Of a stretch of 64,000 nt of DNA, positions 49,178 to 59,519 are shown in pieces (position 1 is the first letter of the stretch; every line of letters starts with the position of its first letter). The position numbers were made by a program, and so were the translations under genes. Origin of the DNA: Bradyrhizobium sp. AUGA SZCCT0176 (GTDB lineage Bacteria; Pseudomonadota; Alphaproteobacteria; Rhizobiales; Xanthobacteraceae). The stretch is from positions 434,001-498,000 of the forward strand of contig NZ_JAFCMB010000001.1 in the NCBI RefSeq assembly GCF_018130145.1, read 5' to 3'. The notes under the pieces were generated by a model. The model searched no databases and was not told the DNA's origin. It saw only the letters and a list, made by a program, of their open reading frames with translations.

Positions 49178-50335
49178 TGCCTGATAACTTTTCTGAAAGA
49201 GTAATGTTCGTTGCTAATTCGCCTTGCAGGGTTCCTGCCAACAGGGGTGCTGCAAGGCGCGACCTCACGCGGGGCTTCAACTCCGGACATAGATCGACCG
49301 TTCGGCGCGAACGCCGCTGGTCAGATTTTCAGTTGGAGAAGAAGGTTTCCCGCGAGGTCAGCGCGTACTCGACGGCCCGTCCGGAGTTCGCACCGAGGAA
49401 TGGTTGGAAAAGAAGGCTGGAGCAACCAATACGGTCTGTTGTGAAATGCGTCCGTCTAATGCCGCGATTCCGTAAAGCATAGTGCCTCCCCCTCTCGCCG
49501 CGAGAACGCGGCGAGTTGTCATGTCGAAAGTGTTTTCAAAGTCAGTCTGCCGCTACCGGACATCTGCCCGGCGCTGCGCCGCCGCGTAACCTCAGTCTGT
49601 CGTCTTCAACACGTTCACGCACTCCGCGTTCCCAACGCTGCGGTTGCCAACACTTGCCTTATCTCCCTAGTCATCGACACGCGAAACCTGCACGCCACGC
49701 CTGAGAAATTTAGACACAGAACAACCATTCTCATATTGCTATGAGTTACCAACTTAGCATCGCTTGGAAAGCGTCGCTAACGCGCACACCGCCGCCGATT
49801 TGCACGTCCACCCTTGGGTCTCAAACCGCGCTGGTCTGGAGAGCCGTGGGCGTCGCGAACGACACTAGATGTACACCAAGCGGAAATTCTGACAATCCGT
49901 GAATCGACGTGTGTGACCGAGTCCTCGGCTGTGTGGCCGGGTTGCAATTGTGACACTCGAAAGCAACGTTTTGGATTCGTGAACAGATTCGCGCGCGCTT
50001 GCGCATCGTGACAATTTTCGACGCACTCGAGAAAAATTTTAAGAAACCGTTACAATCGCGCTTGCGCAGACCATTTTTCAAACCGCTTGAAGTCGCTATG
50101 TGGATAAGTGATTAGCGAGACGAAGTTTTTCGCGATTCTTTTTTAGGGTAACTCTCGCGTGGCTGTTGCGGGCAAACAGCGGGAATCTTTTGGAACCTCG
50201 CGCAGCAAAACTCGCTGTGCATCTCGCGTCTGCGCACAGCATTGCCGTTGCAACAAACTGCACCGCGTAAAACTACGGGGCCGAAGAAATATGACACGCG
50301 CTCTGCTGTGCAGCAACGGGACAATCGAACTGGAA
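49178..50335. other. Gene-free region upstream of dnaA
   Basis: About 1.2 kb between dnaA and rpsT, with no credible gene. It is AT-richer than the coding DNA, especially 49690-50160. One perfect DnaA box is at 50099-50107. It should contain the dnaA promoter. I do not see the cluster of DnaA boxes expected of a full origin, and in many alphaproteobacteria oriC lies near hemE instead. Confidence 0.5.
50099..50107 (-). promoter_or_regulatory. DnaA box
   Basis: TGTGGATAA on the plus strand, the exact complement of consensus TTATCCACA. It is about 920 bp upstream of the dnaA start and 285 bp from rpsT. Single copy, so it may be autoregulatory, part of an origin, or chance. Confidence 0.5.
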
Positions 50336-50364
50336 AAAGAAAAAGCCCGGCCAAGGCCGGGCTT
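50336..50364 (-). terminator. Rho-independent terminator of rpsT
   Basis: On the minus strand, AAGCCCGGCC-TT-GGCCGGGCTT then TTTCTTTTT. The 10-bp stem starts 28 nt after the rpsT stop. Confidence 0.93.
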
Positions 50365-50391
50365 CTTTGACGAATATTTTTTTTCGTCAGT

Positions 50392-50658
50392 TCATTTCGC
50401 GAGCTTGGCGATCTGGTGCGTCAGGCGTGACACCTTCCGGCTCGCGTTGTTCTTGTGAATGATGTTGCGCTGCGCGGCTTGCATCAGTTCCGGTTCCGCG
50501 TGCGCCATCGCCTTCAACGCTGCATCGCGGTCGCCGCTCTTGATGGCTTCTTCGACGGTGCGAACCGCACCACGCATCTGGGTGCGGCGCGACTTGTTGA
50601 TGATGGTGCGGCGGGCAATCTTGCGGGTCGCCTTCTTGGCGGAAGTGGTATTGGCCAT
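50392..50658 (-). CDS. rpsT: 30S ribosomal protein S20
   Basis: 88 residues, usual length. [38 protein letters not shown] and the C-terminal [20 protein letters not shown] are typical S20, a primary binder of 16S rRNA. Single gene with its own terminator. Confidence 0.98.
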   Translation of the reverse strand: MANTTSAKKATRKIARRTIINKSRRTQMRGAVRTVEEAIKSGDRDAALKAMAHAEPELMQAAQRNIIHKNNASRKVSRLTHQIAKLAK

Positions 50659-51004
50659 GTTCTCAACTATCCTTCGGCTGTCATCGCTCGGGTGGTCGGG
50701 CTTGAGCGCGCCGGCCGTTCAAATTGCGCTGGTGTGTTTCAGGGTGTCCTTGAGGTCGCCATGCTCGGAAGCCAAAATGCTCCCACCGCGGCGCGGCTCA
50801 AAGAACAGCGGCGGCGGGATTGCGCCCGCCGCCATTGGGGGTCTTATAGAGGGCTGGTTCTGCACCGTCAACGCTTTCTGGACCCACCAAAAATCGGAAA
50901 ATCCGGCCGGAAATGGCGCATAAGCTGCTGACGAGGTTGAATTTATTAGGGGAGCCCGGTATTGGGCTGACGGCCTTCCGGGCCCGACAGGTATAAGGTG
51001 ACGC
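50659..51004. other. rpsT upstream region with strong hairpin
   Basis: 346 bp between divergent rpsT and the membrane-protein gene. At 50810-50833 GGCGGCGGG and CCCGCCGCC pair around ATTGCG, a perfect 9-bp GC stem with no T-run on either side. It may sit in the rpsT leader. No gene seen. Confidence 0.55.
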
Positions 51005-51322
51005 ATGATCCGCGGTTTCTTCCGGCTAATTGGCCTGCTGCTCCTGGCCGGCGGATTCATCTTCATGGTCTATGACGGCGCACGTTATGTCGCCGACCAG
51101 ACCCTGCGTTTCACCCGCTTCGGGCAGTTCTGGAACGACATCCATCAGTCCAGCCAGCTGGCGTTTCGCACTTCGGTCGAGGGTGCCGCGCCCTGGCTCT
51201 GGAACAGCGTCATCAAGGTCCTGCTGGACCAGCCGGTTTTCGCTGTGCTGGGCGTGTTCGGCATTCTCTTGATGATCCTGTTCCGGCCCCGCAAGCCGTT
51301 GATCGGCTATTCGCGGGACTGA
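51005..51322 (+). CDS. Small inner-membrane protein of unknown function
   Basis: 105 residues with two hydrophobic spans: LIGLLLLAGGFIFMVYDGARYV at the N-terminus and VFAVLGVFGILLMILFRPRKP near the C-terminus. The loop between (RFGQFWNDIHQSSQLAFRTS) is amphipathic. It resembles a conserved uncharacterised rhizobial family; no function known. Divergent from rpsT. Confidence 0.8.
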   Translation: MIRGFFRLIGLLLLAGGFIFMVYDGARYVADQTLRFTRFGQFWNDIHQSSQLAFRTSVEGAAPWLWNSVIKVLLDQPVFAVLGVFGILLMILFRPRKPLIGYSRD

Positions 51323-51473
51323 CAGGCTTTGGTTCAGCAAAGGCCGGGCGTTGCCAACGCTGCGTAAGGAGGCTTGCGTAACAGGGCTGCGGCAACCCGC
51401 GTAAAGCCTTATATAGAAGTCAGCCGGCTGCCGCCGTTTGCGCGCCAGCCGATGTTCCGCCTGGAGGCAATCC

Positions 51474-52130
51474 ATGTTGTTCATGCGCAAGACCACCGCG
51501 TTGCCGAGTGCCGCCGAAGCGCTGCCGGGCCGCGCCACGCCGATCCCGACCGCGTCAACCCATTTCGTCAACGGCCGCAAGCTGCAGCCGCCTTATCCCG
51601 CAGGTCTCGAGCAGGCGGTGTTCGCGCTCGGCTGTTTCTGGGGCGCCGAACGCAAGTTCTGGCAACTCGGCGAGGGCATTTTTGCGACCGCCGTCGGTTA
51701 CGCCGGCGGCCACACGCCCAATCCGACCTACGAAGAAGTTTGCTCGGGCCGCACCGGTCACACCGAAGTGGTGCTGGTCGTGTTCGATCCGAAGAAGTTC
51801 TCCTACGAAGCGCTGCTGAAGACGTTCTGGGAAAATCACAACCCGACGCAGGGCATGCGCCAGGGCAATGATGTCGGCACCCAATATCGTTCCGCGATCT
51901 ACACGCTCAGCGATGCGCAAGCCAAAGCCGCCGATGCGTCGAAGGCGATGTACCAGAAGGCGCTGGCGGCCAAGGGTCTTGGCGCCATCACTACCGAGAT
52001 CGCACCGTCAGGCGAATTCTATTTTGCCGAGGACTATCACCAGCAATATCTCGCCAAGAATCCGGCCGGCTATTGCGGGCTGGGTGGCACCGGCGTGTCG
52101 TGCCCGATCGGCGTCGGTGTGACCGCTTGA
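51474..52130 (+). CDS. msrA: Peptide methionine-(S)-S-oxide reductase
   Basis: 218 residues from ATG 51474, chosen for GGAGG 6 nt upstream; the frame extends to 51438 without support. The active-site motif is [11 protein letters not shown] with Cys54, followed by [28 protein letters not shown]. The C-terminal resolving cysteines are in [15 protein letters not shown]. It reduces methionine-S-sulfoxide in proteins at the expense of thioredoxin. Confidence 0.97.
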   Translation: MLFMRKTTALPSAAEALPGRATPIPTASTHFVNGRKLQPPYPAGLEQAVFALGCFWGAERKFWQLGEGIFATAVGYAGGHTPNPTYEEVCSGRTGHTEVVLVVFDPKKFSYEALLKTFWENHNPTQGMRQGNDVGTQYRSAIYTLSDAQAKAADASKAMYQKALAAKGLGAITTEIAPSGEFYFAEDYHQQYLAKNPAGYCGLGGTGVSCPIGVGVTA

Positions 52131-52149
52131 TTGACTAGTTCTTTCTTCA

Positions 52150-52295
52150 CCTCTCCCCGCCTGCGGGGAGAGGTCGGATTGCATCGCAGATGCAATCCGG
52201 GTGAGGGGGTACAGGTCTAACGATTACACCACCCTCGCGGTGAGAGCCCCTCACCCCAACCCTCTCCCCGTAAGAACGGGGAGAGGGAGTCTCAC
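52150..52295. repeat. Palindromic repeat (family A), inverted copy
   Basis: Reverse-complement relative of 29771-29907: CACCTCTCCCCGCCTGCGGGG, GGTGAGGGGGTACAGGTCT and CCCTCTCCCCG...CGGGGAGAGGG in mirrored order. Located between msrA and the polysaccharide-export gene. Confidence 0.8.
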
Positions 52296-52380
52296 CGCTT
52301 CCTCTCGCCCGCACCGCACCCCAAAAAAACGCTTTGTTAACCATAACCGGTGCAAGACTAGAGCTGTCTCGCTTTGAGGG

Positions 52381-53136
52381 ATGGCTCCGGTGCGAGTTGC
52401 GCGCGCGTTTCGATTTTCGATCACTGCGATGATGGCCGCGCTCGCTCTGTCGGGGTGCATGCGCACGGCTGGACCCGTCGCGGTCGCGCCGCAAGCCGAT
52501 CTCGACGCCATGACCTATGGCGCGGCGCCGGCGCCGGTCGTCGTCGTGGACAATAGCGGCGGCGGCGCCATCAGCGCGATGCGCGCGTCCTTTGCCAGAA
52601 CGCCGCGTCCAGTTTACGCGCCCGCTCCCGTGGTTGTCGCGGCGCCCGTCGCCTACGCCGAACCGGTCCGATATGACACGTCGTATCATCTCGATGCCGG
52701 CGACAGGCTGCGCGTCGTGGTCTACGGCCAGGAAGGCCTCACCAATACTTACGCGATCGATGCCGGCGGCTCGATCACGATACCGCTGATCGGCTCGGTG
52801 CCGGCGCGCGGCCGCACGCCCGCCGGTCTCGCAGCCGAGATCGCAGCCAAACTGCGTGCCGGCTTCATCCGTGATCCCTCCGTCGCGGTCGAGATCGAAG
52901 CCTACCGGCCGTTCTTCATCCTCGGCGAAGTGGCGGCGCCCGGACAATATCCTTACGTGCCCAACATGACCGTCGAAAGCGCGGTTGCGATTGCCGGCGG
53001 TTTCTCGCCCCGCGCGCGGCGCGATCGGGTCACGGTCACGCACACCGATGGCTCGGGAACCGCGCGCTACATCGTTCCGCCCGGCACTTCGATCAGCCCG
53101 GGCGATACGGTGCTGGTCGGCGAGCGCTGGTTCTAG
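52381..53136 (+). CDS. Polysaccharide export lipoprotein (Wza/GumB-like)
   Basis: 251 residues. The N-terminus is a lipoprotein signal with lipobox LSGC (Cys26). After a Pro/Val/Ala-rich linker, the poly-export domain starts at YHLDAGDRLRVVVYGQEGLTNTYAIDAGGSITIPLIGSV, followed by an SLBB-like part FFILGEVAAPGQYPYVPNMTVESAVAIAGG. Family members form outer-membrane channels for capsule or exopolysaccharide. No glycosyltransferase or Wzc gene is nearby, so it is an isolated copy. Confidence 0.92.
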   Translation: MAPVRVARAFRFSITAMMAALALSGCMRTAGPVAVAPQADLDAMTYGAAPAPVVVVDNSGGGAISAMRASFARTPRPVYAPAPVVVAAPVAYAEPVRYDTSYHLDAGDRLRVVVYGQEGLTNTYAIDAGGSITIPLIGSVPARGRTPAGLAAEIAAKLRAGFIRDPSVAVEIEAYRPFFILGEVAAPGQYPYVPNMTVESAVAIAGGFSPRARRDRVTVTHTDGSGTARYIVPPGTSISPGDTVLVGERWF

Positions 53137-53288
53137 CGGCGCTGTTCGGATCATTCCGTGCTGCGGCATTACCGGGCTGTGGTGAATCAGCGCATTCGGC
53201 GCGAAGCGCCGGATCGGAACTTGCCTCGCACAGGCCAGCGGCATATGCCGCCGTCAACGCAATCCATTTAAATCAACCAGGGGAAGAG

Positions 53289-54296
53289 ATGAGCATCCGT
53301 TTGCCAACCAAGCTCGTGCGCACTGCAATTTCAGCTGCCATGATCGCAGGCATTGCCATGACGGCCGTGTGCGTGTCCGCGGAACAGGCGGCGGCGCAGT
53401 CCTATCCGGAGCGGCGAATAACCTTCGTGGTGCCTTATCCCGCGGGAGGAGCCACCGACGTTTCGGCGCGCCTTTTGGCCAACAAACTGTCGGAAGCGTG
53501 GAAGCAGCCCGTCGTCGTCGAAAACAAGTCGGGCGGCGGCGGTGTGGTCGGCAATGATTACGTCGCCAAGGCGCAGCCCGATGGTTACACCGTGCTGGTC
53601 GCCATCACCCAGATCATCCAGGCGCCGAGCCTAGTTGGGAAATTGCCCTACGACGTCTTCAAGGATCTCGCGCCGGTGACCCAGGTCGGGCTGTCGACGG
53701 TCGTGCTGACGGTCCCCGAGGCGCAGCCGATCAAGACGGTCAAGGAACTGATCGATCACGCCAAGGCAAACCCCGGCAAGGTGCCGTACGGCTCGTTCGG
53801 CAACGCGACGACGTCGCATCTCTACGGCGAACTCCTGAAGAAGAACGCGGGCATCGACATGACCCATGTTCCCTATCGTGGCGCGGCGCCGCTGGTGAAC
53901 GATCTGCTCAACAACACGGTGACCGCAGGCTTCGTCGATCTGACCACGGCCGGCCCGCAAATCCAGGCAGGCAAGGTCCGGGCGCTGGCGGTCGGCGGCG
54001 AAAAGCGCAGGACCCAGTTGCCGAACGTGCCGACGATGGCCGAACTCGGCTTCCCCGGCTTTGAGGCCGAAGGTTGGGTCGGTGTCTTCGTGCCCGCTGC
54101 AACGCCCAAGGACATCGTCACGAAACTGTCCGCGGAACTGGCCCGCATCATCGCATCCCCTGAGGGCACCGCGGGGCTCGAGACGGTCAGCCTGATGCCC
54201 GTCGGCGGCACGGCGGAAACCTTCGAAGCCACCCTGCGCCGTGACTACGCACGCTGGGCGGATGTGGTGAAAGCCACCGGCGTCAAGGGCGAGTAA
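53289..54296 (+). CDS. Tripartite tricarboxylate transporter substrate-binding protein (Bug/TctC)
   Basis: 335 residues with a cleavable signal peptide (AAMIAGIAMTAVCVSAEQAAAQ). Mature start YPERRITFVVPYPAGGATDVSAR, then VVENKSGGGGVVGNDYVAKAQPDGYTVLVA and VPYGSFGNATTSHLYGELLKK, all standard for Bug periplasmic receptors. They bind carboxylates for TctAB-type uptake; no transporter subunits are adjacent. AGGGGAAGAG precedes the ATG. Confidence 0.95.
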   Translation: MSIRLPTKLVRTAISAAMIAGIAMTAVCVSAEQAAAQSYPERRITFVVPYPAGGATDVSARLLANKLSEAWKQPVVVENKSGGGGVVGNDYVAKAQPDGYTVLVAITQIIQAPSLVGKLPYDVFKDLAPVTQVGLSTVVLTVPEAQPIKTVKELIDHAKANPGKVPYGSFGNATTSHLYGELLKKNAGIDMTHVPYRGAAPLVNDLLNNTVTAGFVDLTTAGPQIQAGKVRALAVGGEKRRTQLPNVPTMAELGFPGFEAEGWVGVFVPAATPKDIVTKLSAELARIIASPEGTAGLETVSLMPVGGTAETFEATLRRDYARWADVVKATGVKGE

Positions 54297-54348
54297 TCAT
54301 TGTCGCCCCGGCGAAGGCCGGGGCGACGGGTGAATGACGCCGTTGCCG

Positions 54349-55020
54349 TCACTTCAAATGTTTTGCAAAGAAATCGAGGCTGCGCGGCCAGGCGATGTCG
54401 GCGCTGGCTTTGTCGTAGCTGGCCCGCTCGTCGCAGTGAAAGCCGTGCTGCGCGCCGGGATAGACAAAGACTTCGACGTCGGGCCGCTTGGTCTTGATGG
54501 TCTCGACGTCGGTCAGCGGAATGCCGGCGTCCTTTTCGCCGAAATGCAGTTGCGTCGGCACTTTCGGTTTGTCGTCGGCGAAGCGGACGACGGCGCCGCC
54601 GTAATAGCCGACCGCGGCCGATAGCCCCGTCAGCTTGGTCGCAGCGGCGAAAGCGATGCTGCCGCCGAGGCAGAATCCGATGATGCCGACCGGGCCCACG
54701 CTCTTGACCGTATCGATCGCGGCCTGAGTGTCGAGCAACATCGCCGGCCAATCCGGATTGGCGATGAATTTGCGCGCGTTCGCGACCTCATCCGGCGAAT
54801 AGCCGCATTGGAAGTTCGGGCTGATACGGTCGAAGATCGACGGCGCGATCGCGACATAGCCGGCGCCTGCAAGGCGATCGCACACCGAACGAATATGGTG
54901 ATTGACGCCAAAGATCTCCTGGATCACCACGATGGCCGCCTTGGGCGCGCCCGCGGGATCGGCGCGATAGCCGCCGAGTTTGAAACCGTCCGAAGCCGTC
55001 AGTGTAATATCCTGTCCCAC
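54349..55020 (-). CDS. Dienelactone hydrolase family protein
   Basis: 223 residues, GTG start at 55020 with AGGA upstream. The nucleophile is Cys in VGIIGFCLGGSIAFAAA, typical of dienelactone hydrolases, with AIVVIQEIFGVNHHIRSVCDRLA before it and PGAQHGFHCDERASYD carrying the His. Family enzymes hydrolyse dienelactones in chloroaromatic breakdown or other esters. Last gene of a likely minus-strand operon. Confidence 0.93.
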   Translation of the reverse strand: MGQDITLTASDGFKLGGYRADPAGAPKAAIVVIQEIFGVNHHIRSVCDRLAGAGYVAIAPSIFDRISPNFQCGYSPDEVANARKFIANPDWPAMLLDTQAAIDTVKSVGPVGIIGFCLGGSIAFAAATKLTGLSAAVGYYGGAVVRFADDKPKVPTQLHFGEKDAGIPLTDVETIKTKRPDVEVFVYPGAQHGFHCDERASYDKASADIAWPRSLDFFAKHLK

Positions 55021-55029
55021 GGGTCATCC

Positions 55030-55078
55030 TTTTTGTTGCAGGTTTGCTTTTTGTTGAAGATTTGCTTTTCGTTGAAGG
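55030..55078. repeat. Short tandem repeat, 18-bp unit
   Basis: Two adjacent 18-bp units (TTTGCTTTTTGTTGAAGA and TTTGCTTTTCGTTGAAGG, 16 of 18 alike) preceded by a partial unit TTTTTGTTGCAGG. They lie just upstream of the dienelactone hydrolase start. Probably slippage-prone DNA affecting spacing to its ribosome-binding site. Confidence 0.75.
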
Positions 55079-55111
55079 GTTGCTCGAAGCCTGTTGCAGG
55101 GCAGGCGGCGG

Positions 55112-55459
55112 TTACTGCCACATCCAGTTGTGACCCCAGTCGCCCTTCCAGCCCGCCAGCCGGCCTTTGCGGAATTGCAGATAGAGCCGGTGCTTGCTCG
55201 GAAACAATCCGCTGCCGCCGAGATCGCGGAAGGTGAGGAACACCTCATCGCCCGGCCGTCCCTTGACGTAATTGAGCGGAGTTCCAAGCGCGCGTTCGGC
55301 TTCCATCGCATCCATGCCGAACACCAGCGGCGTGGTGTTCGACAGGGTTTCGGTGAACGGCGGCGGGTAGGGGCCGCCGAACGGCGGCAGATGCTGTGCA
55401 AGCGCGGGTGCCAAAGTGCCTGACACCATCAGAAAGGCCGCGGCGGCAATCGCCTTCAT
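55112..55459 (-). CDS. Small exported protein of unknown function
   Basis: 115 residues with a signal peptide ([21 protein letters not shown]). The mature part has FTETLSNTTPLVFGMDAMEAERALGTPLNYVKGRPGDEVFL and ends KGDWGHNWMWQ. Reminiscent of small outer-membrane-assembly-like domains, but I cannot name a family. Its ATG overlaps the stop of the upstream hydrolase by 4 bp. Confidence 0.8.
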   Translation of the reverse strand: MKAIAAAAFLMVSGTLAPALAQHLPPFGGPYPPPFTETLSNTTPLVFGMDAMEAERALGTPLNYVKGRPGDEVFLTFRDLGGSGLFPSKHRLYLQFRKGRLAGWKGDWGHNWMWQ

Positions 55460-56244
55460 GTCGTGGCCCTCGTGGCGGCCTTTGCATCTAGGCCATCAAG
55501 GAACGGCAGCACCGCTTCGATAAAGGCCTGCGGCTGATCGATGTTGACGGCGTGGCCGGCGGCCGGAACCACCACCTTCTTCGCGCCGGGAATTTTTGTC
55601 GCCATGTAATCGGATGCGGCCAGGAACGGCGTGTCGTCGGCGCCGACCACGACCAGCGACGGCACCTTGATGTCGGGCAGCGATTCGATCACGCGCGCGT
55701 CGCGCTGGATCAGCATGCCGCGCGCGGCCCGCGCCAGTCCCGAGGCATCGCGATGGCTGACGCCCGAGCGTTCGCGGCTGGCGGATTTCAGGACGTCCAG
55801 GCCCTCGCGATCGAAGCGGTTGCCGGTTTCACGGGCGCGCTTGTTCCAGACCTCGCGCGCATCGTCCTTCTTGAAGCCGGGTCCGGTGTCGATGATCAGA
55901 AGCGCCCGCACCCGCTCGGGGTGGCTGCGATAGAACGCCAGCGACATGTAACCGCCGAGCGACAGCCCGCCGACGATGGCCTTGTCCGCGCCGACCTCGT
56001 CGAGCAATGCTGCCATGTCGGCCACCGTCAGCGCTTCGCTATAGGCTGCGGGATCATCGGGATAATCCGACTGGCCGTGGCCGCGCATGTCCCACAACAC
56101 GAGTTTGTGATGCTTCGACAGCGCCTCGATCTGGCCCTGCCACATCCCTGATGTCGAGGAATAACCGTGGGTCAAGAGCAGCGGTGGGCCGCTGCCATGC
56201 ACCTCGTAATGGATGTTGACGCCGTCACGGTTGATCTTCGGCAT
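55456..56244 (-). CDS. Alpha/beta hydrolase
   Basis: 262 residues from ATG 56244 ([17 protein letters not shown]); a longer frame to 56436 is unsupported. Features: [15 protein letters not shown] oxyanion region, [19 protein letters not shown], the nucleophile elbow [17 protein letters not shown] (Ser in GLSLGG), Asp in [10 protein letters not shown] and His in [14 protein letters not shown]. Resembles 3-oxoadipate enol-lactonase-like esterases; substrate unknown. Translationally coupled to the small exported protein. Confidence 0.92.
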   Translation of the reverse strand: MPKINRDGVNIHYEVHGSGPPLLLTHGYSSTSGMWQGQIEALSKHHKLVLWDMRGHGQSDYPDDPAAYSEALTVADMAALLDEVGADKAIVGGLSLGGYMSLAFYRSHPERVRALLIIDTGPGFKKDDAREVWNKRARETGNRFDREGLDVLKSASRERSGVSHRDASGLARAARGMLIQRDARVIESLPDIKVPSLVVVGADDTPFLAASDYMATKIPGAKKVVVPAAGHAVNIDQPQAFIEAVLPFLDGLDAKAATRATT

Positions 56245-56564
56245 TGCGATTTTCCGGCCAGGATAATGTGCGATTTCGATCCGGTGGTATCCTAGCGCGA
56301 TCTTTCGGCGGTTGGGAAATGCGGAAATGGCGGACCGTGCCCACGCCGGCGCATTCCAAATCAAGGGCACGCGCAACATCTTGCCGCAGCGCACAACCAG
56401 ATTTTTCAAAATTTTATTCTCTTCGAACGATTCCAAATTGCATTGCCTCTAATTCGGATCGGTATCATTCTGCGCGCCAACTGACATCGAGCCGGTGGGT
56501 GCCAGGAATACCCAACAGTGATTGCCGCCGTAAGCGGCTTCATGCACCGGAAGGGGAAGCGCAA
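56245..56564. other. Intergenic region between divergent operons
   Basis: 320 bp between the alpha/beta hydrolase and the molybdenum-hydroxylase operon. AT-rich around 56395-56470. No gene or repeat recognised; probably holds both promoters. Confidence 0.5.
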
Positions 56565-57056
56565 ATGCCAAATCTGAATATCAACGGGCGGAATATGTCC
56601 GTCGAGGCGGCGGGCGATACGCCGCTGCTATGGGTCATCCGCGAGCAATTGCAGATGACCGGCACGAAATTCGGATGCGGCGCCGGCCTGTGTGGCGCCT
56701 GCACGATTCACGTCAACGGCGAAGCCGTCAGGTCCTGCCAGACCCCGGTCAGCGAGGCCGTCGGCAAGAAGATCACCACCATCGAAGGCCTCAGCGCCAA
56801 GAGCGATCACCCGCTGCAGAAGGCCTGGATCCTCGAGCAGGTTCCGCAATGCGGCTACTGCCAGTCCGGCCAGATCATGCAGGCGGCTTCGCTGCTGTCC
56901 AAGAATTCCAATCCGACCAAGGAAGAAGTGGTTGCGCATATGGACGGCAATCTGTGCCGCTGCATGACCTATTCCCGCATCCAGAAGGCGATCCTGCGCG
57001 CCGCCGCCGACATGCGCACCGCGTCCAACGCCGGCACCGAGCGGAGGCCCACATGA
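56565..57056 (+). CDS. 2Fe-2S subunit of a molybdenum hydroxylase (IorA-like)
   Basis: 163 residues from ATG 56565; the longer frame upstream is unsupported. N-terminal plant-type [2Fe-2S] motif [20 protein letters not shown] and a second cluster in [15 protein letters not shown]...[15 protein letters not shown]. This is the electron-transfer subunit of xanthine-dehydrogenase-family enzymes. The next gene overlaps by 4 bp and encodes the Mo subunit. No FAD subunit is present, as in isoquinoline oxidoreductase and similar aldehyde dehydrogenases. Confidence 0.96.
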   Translation: MPNLNINGRNMSVEAAGDTPLLWVIREQLQMTGTKFGCGAGLCGACTIHVNGEAVRSCQTPVSEAVGKKITTIEGLSAKSDHPLQKAWILEQVPQCGYCQSGQIMQAASLLSKNSNPTKEEVVAHMDGNLCRCMTYSRIQKAILRAAADMRTASNAGTERRPT

Positions 57057-59344
57057 ACACTCACGTGAAAAAGATATCCGGCGAACCCGCCGACCTCAGC
57101 CGCCGTTCATTCCTCGTCGGCACCGCCGCCGCAGGCCTCGCGCTCGGCTACTCTGCCGTTCCCGGTCTGCTCGGCGCCGATCAGGCGCTGGCGGCACCGG
57201 CCAAGTTCGATCCCAGCGTCTGGTACTCGATCGGATCGGATGGATTGGTCACCGTGACGTGCGGCAAGGCCGATATGGGCCAGCACATCGCCTCGACCAT
57301 GGCGCAGATCGTTTCCGAAGAGCTCGGCTCGTCCTGGAAGGACATGCGGGTTCAGCTTGCCTCCAACGATCCGAAGTTCAACGATCCCGTCCTGGGCGCG
57401 CAGATCACCGGCGGCAGCTGGTCGACGATGATGAACTTCGATGCGATGAGCCGCGCGGGCGCCGCCGGGCGGATCGCGCTGACGCAGGCGGCGGCCACGA
57501 TCATGGGCGTTCCCGCCGGCGAACTGGTGGTGCGCGATTCCACCGTGTCGCATCCGAAGTCGAAGAAGTCGATGAGCTTCGCCGACATCGTCAAGAGCGG
57601 CAAGATCACCAAGACTTTCACGCCCGACGAACTCAAGGCGATCAAGCTCAAGACTCCCGATCAATACACCATGGTCGGCGTTTCCGTTCCGCAGCTCGAC
57701 ATTCCCCCGAAGAGCAACGGCACGGCCAAATACGGCATCGACGTCAATCTGCCGGGCATGGTCTACGGCGCTGTGGTGACCCCGCCGGTGCGCTTTGGCG
57801 CCACGGTGAAATCGGTCGATGATTCCGCGGCCAAGAAAGTGCCGGGCTTCATCAAGGCGGTGACGCTCGACGACAAGACCGGCAGCACGACTGGCTGGGT
57901 GGTGGCGGTAGCCAATACCTATGCCAATGCGAAGAAGGCGGCGGGAGCGCTGAAGGTCGCCTATGACGGTGGTCCGAACGCCAAGCTGTCGAGCGAGTCG
58001 CTGCTGGAAGAGGCGAAGCGGCTGCAGAAGCTGGATGATTCCGGGCAGTTCTTCGTCAAGGACGGCGATACCGCGGCCGCCTTCGGCACCGCGGCGAAAG
58101 TGCTGGAGGCGGAATACACCACCAGCATCAACATCCATGCGCCGCTCGAGCCGATGAACGCCACCGCGGAGTTCAAGGGCGACATCCTGAATATCTATTC
58201 CGGCAACCAGTTCGCGACGCGCTCCGGCGCGATCGCGGCGGGCGCCGCCGGTATAGATCCGAAGTTCGTCGTGATGCATCAGATGTGGCTGGGCGGCGGC
58301 TTCGGCCGGCGTCTCGATGCCGACATGATGGTGCCCGCGGTGCAGGCGGCGAAAGCCGTCGGCAAGCCGGTCAAGGTGATCTATTCCCGCGAAAACGACA
58401 TGACCATGGACTATTCGCGGCCGCTGACCTTCCAGAAGGTCAAGGCGGGCCTCGATGGCGACGGCAAACTGATCGCGCTCAATCACGACGTGGTCAGCGC
58501 GTGGCCGACCCAGCGCTGGGGCATCCCCGATTTCCTGTCGCCTTCGGTCGACAAGAAGGGGCCGCTGGATGCGTTCACCGTGAACGGGGCGGATTTCTTC
58601 TATTCCGTGCCCAATCACAATGTGCGCGCCATCAAGAACGAGATGGCGCACAACGCCACCCCGTCGGGACAGCTGCGGTCGGTCGCACCGGGCTGGACCT
58701 TCTGGGCGGTCGAAAGCATGATCGACGAACTCGCCCACGCCGCCGGCAAGGATCCCGCCGAGTACCGGATCTCCCTGCTCGACGGCAAAGGCAAGAACGA
58801 TGGTGGCGCGCAGCGTCTGCGCAGCACCCTGCTCGCGGCGATGGGCATGGCCGGCTACGGCACCGTCAAACTCCCCAAGGGAGAAGGCATGGGCGTGGCC
58901 TGCGTGTCGTCGCAGGAGCGGGCGACCGCGAGCTGGACCGCCTGCGTGGCCCATGTCGCGGTTTCGCCGAGCGGCGAGGTCAAGGTCAAGAAGCTGACCG
59001 TGGCCACCGACGTCGGCATGCAGGTGCATCCCGACAACATCCGCGCCCAGGTCGAGGGTGCGGCGCTGTGGGGCCTTTCGCTCGCGATGTATGAAAAGGC
59101 GACGCTGAAGGACGGCGGTATCGAGCAGACCAACTTCGATACCTACACCCCGCTCCGCATGAGCCAGATGCCGGAAGTCGCCGTCAACGTCATCGCCAAC
59201 GGCGAAAAGCCGACCGGCGTCGGCGAGCCGGCGGTGACCGTGATCGCGCCCGCGCTGGGCAACGCCATCTTCAACGCCTGCGGCGCCCGCGTCCGCGCGT
59301 TGCCGATCACGGCGGAGGCGGTAAAGGCGAGCATGAAGGCGTAG
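57053..59344 (+). CDS. Molybdopterin-binding subunit of a molybdenum hydroxylase (IorB-like)
   Basis: 763 residues. A Tat signal, [17 protein letters not shown], shows export to the periplasm together with the Fe-S partner. The body has [61 protein letters not shown] and the C-terminal [23 protein letters not shown] with the active-site Glu. Group: isoquinoline 1-oxidoreductase beta / aldehyde dehydrogenases with molybdopterin cytosine dinucleotide. Substrate unknown. ATGA overlap with the small subunit. Confidence 0.95.
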   Translation: MNTHVKKISGEPADLSRRSFLVGTAAAGLALGYSAVPGLLGADQALAAPAKFDPSVWYSIGSDGLVTVTCGKADMGQHIASTMAQIVSEELGSSWKDMRVQLASNDPKFNDPVLGAQITGGSWSTMMNFDAMSRAGAAGRIALTQAAATIMGVPAGELVVRDSTVSHPKSKKSMSFADIVKSGKITKTFTPDELKAIKLKTPDQYTMVGVSVPQLDIPPKSNGTAKYGIDVNLPGMVYGAVVTPPVRFGATVKSVDDSAAKKVPGFIKAVTLDDKTGSTTGWVVAVANTYANAKKAAGALKVAYDGGPNAKLSSESLLEEAKRLQKLDDSGQFFVKDGDTAAAFGTAAKVLEAEYTTSINIHAPLEPMNATAEFKGDILNIYSGNQFATRSGAIAAGAAGIDPKFVVMHQMWLGGGFGRRLDADMMVPAVQAAKAVGKPVKVIYSRENDMTMDYSRPLTFQKVKAGLDGDGKLIALNHDVVSAWPTQRWGIPDFLSPSVDKKGPLDAFTVNGADFFYSVPNHNVRAIKNEMAHNATPSGQLRSVAPGWTFWAVESMIDELAHAAGKDPAEYRISLLDGKGKNDGGAQRLRSTLLAAMGMAGYGTVKLPKGEGMGVACVSSQERATASWTACVAHVAVSPSGEVKVKKLTVATDVGMQVHPDNIRAQVEGAALWGLSLAMYEKATLKDGGIEQTNFDTYTPLRMSQMPEVAVNVIANGEKPTGVGEPAVTVIAPALGNAIFNACGARVRALPITAEAVKASMKA

Positions 59345-59373
59345 GACTGCCTCAGGTTACGCAACAACAACGA

Positions 59374-59404
59374 TCCGCCGGAGATTTCTCCGGCGGATTT
59401 TTTT
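59374..59404 (+). terminator. Rho-independent terminator of the molybdenum-hydroxylase operon
   Basis: TCCGCCGGAG-ATTT-CTCCGGCGGA followed by seven T. A 10-bp perfect stem 29 nt after the stop codon. Confidence 0.95.
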
Positions 59405-59432
59405 GCGTTGTTGGCGCGAAGCTCCCACAACC

Positions 59433-59506
59433 GTCATTGCGAGCGCAGCGAAGCAATCCATAGCAGCCAAAAAAACAAGTGTGGATTGCTTCGCTCGCAA
59501 TGACGG
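59433..59506. repeat. Palindromic repeat (family F)
   Basis: GTCATTGCGAGCGCAGCGAA and the inverted TTCGCTCGCAATGAC flank TGGATTGCTTCG/CGAAGCAATCCA arms around a poly-A centre. One I recall as very common in Bradyrhizobium. Confidence 0.8.
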
Positions 59507-59519
59507 CGGAAGCTCCGTT

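Noticed and set aside
50810..50833. GC hairpin upstream of rpsT as a terminator
   Set aside because: No T-run follows on either strand, and rpsT is transcribed away from it.
57107..59029. 640-codon minus-strand frame opposite the molybdenum-hydroxylase large subunit
   Set aside because: Antisense shadow; the plus-strand gene has all the family motifs.
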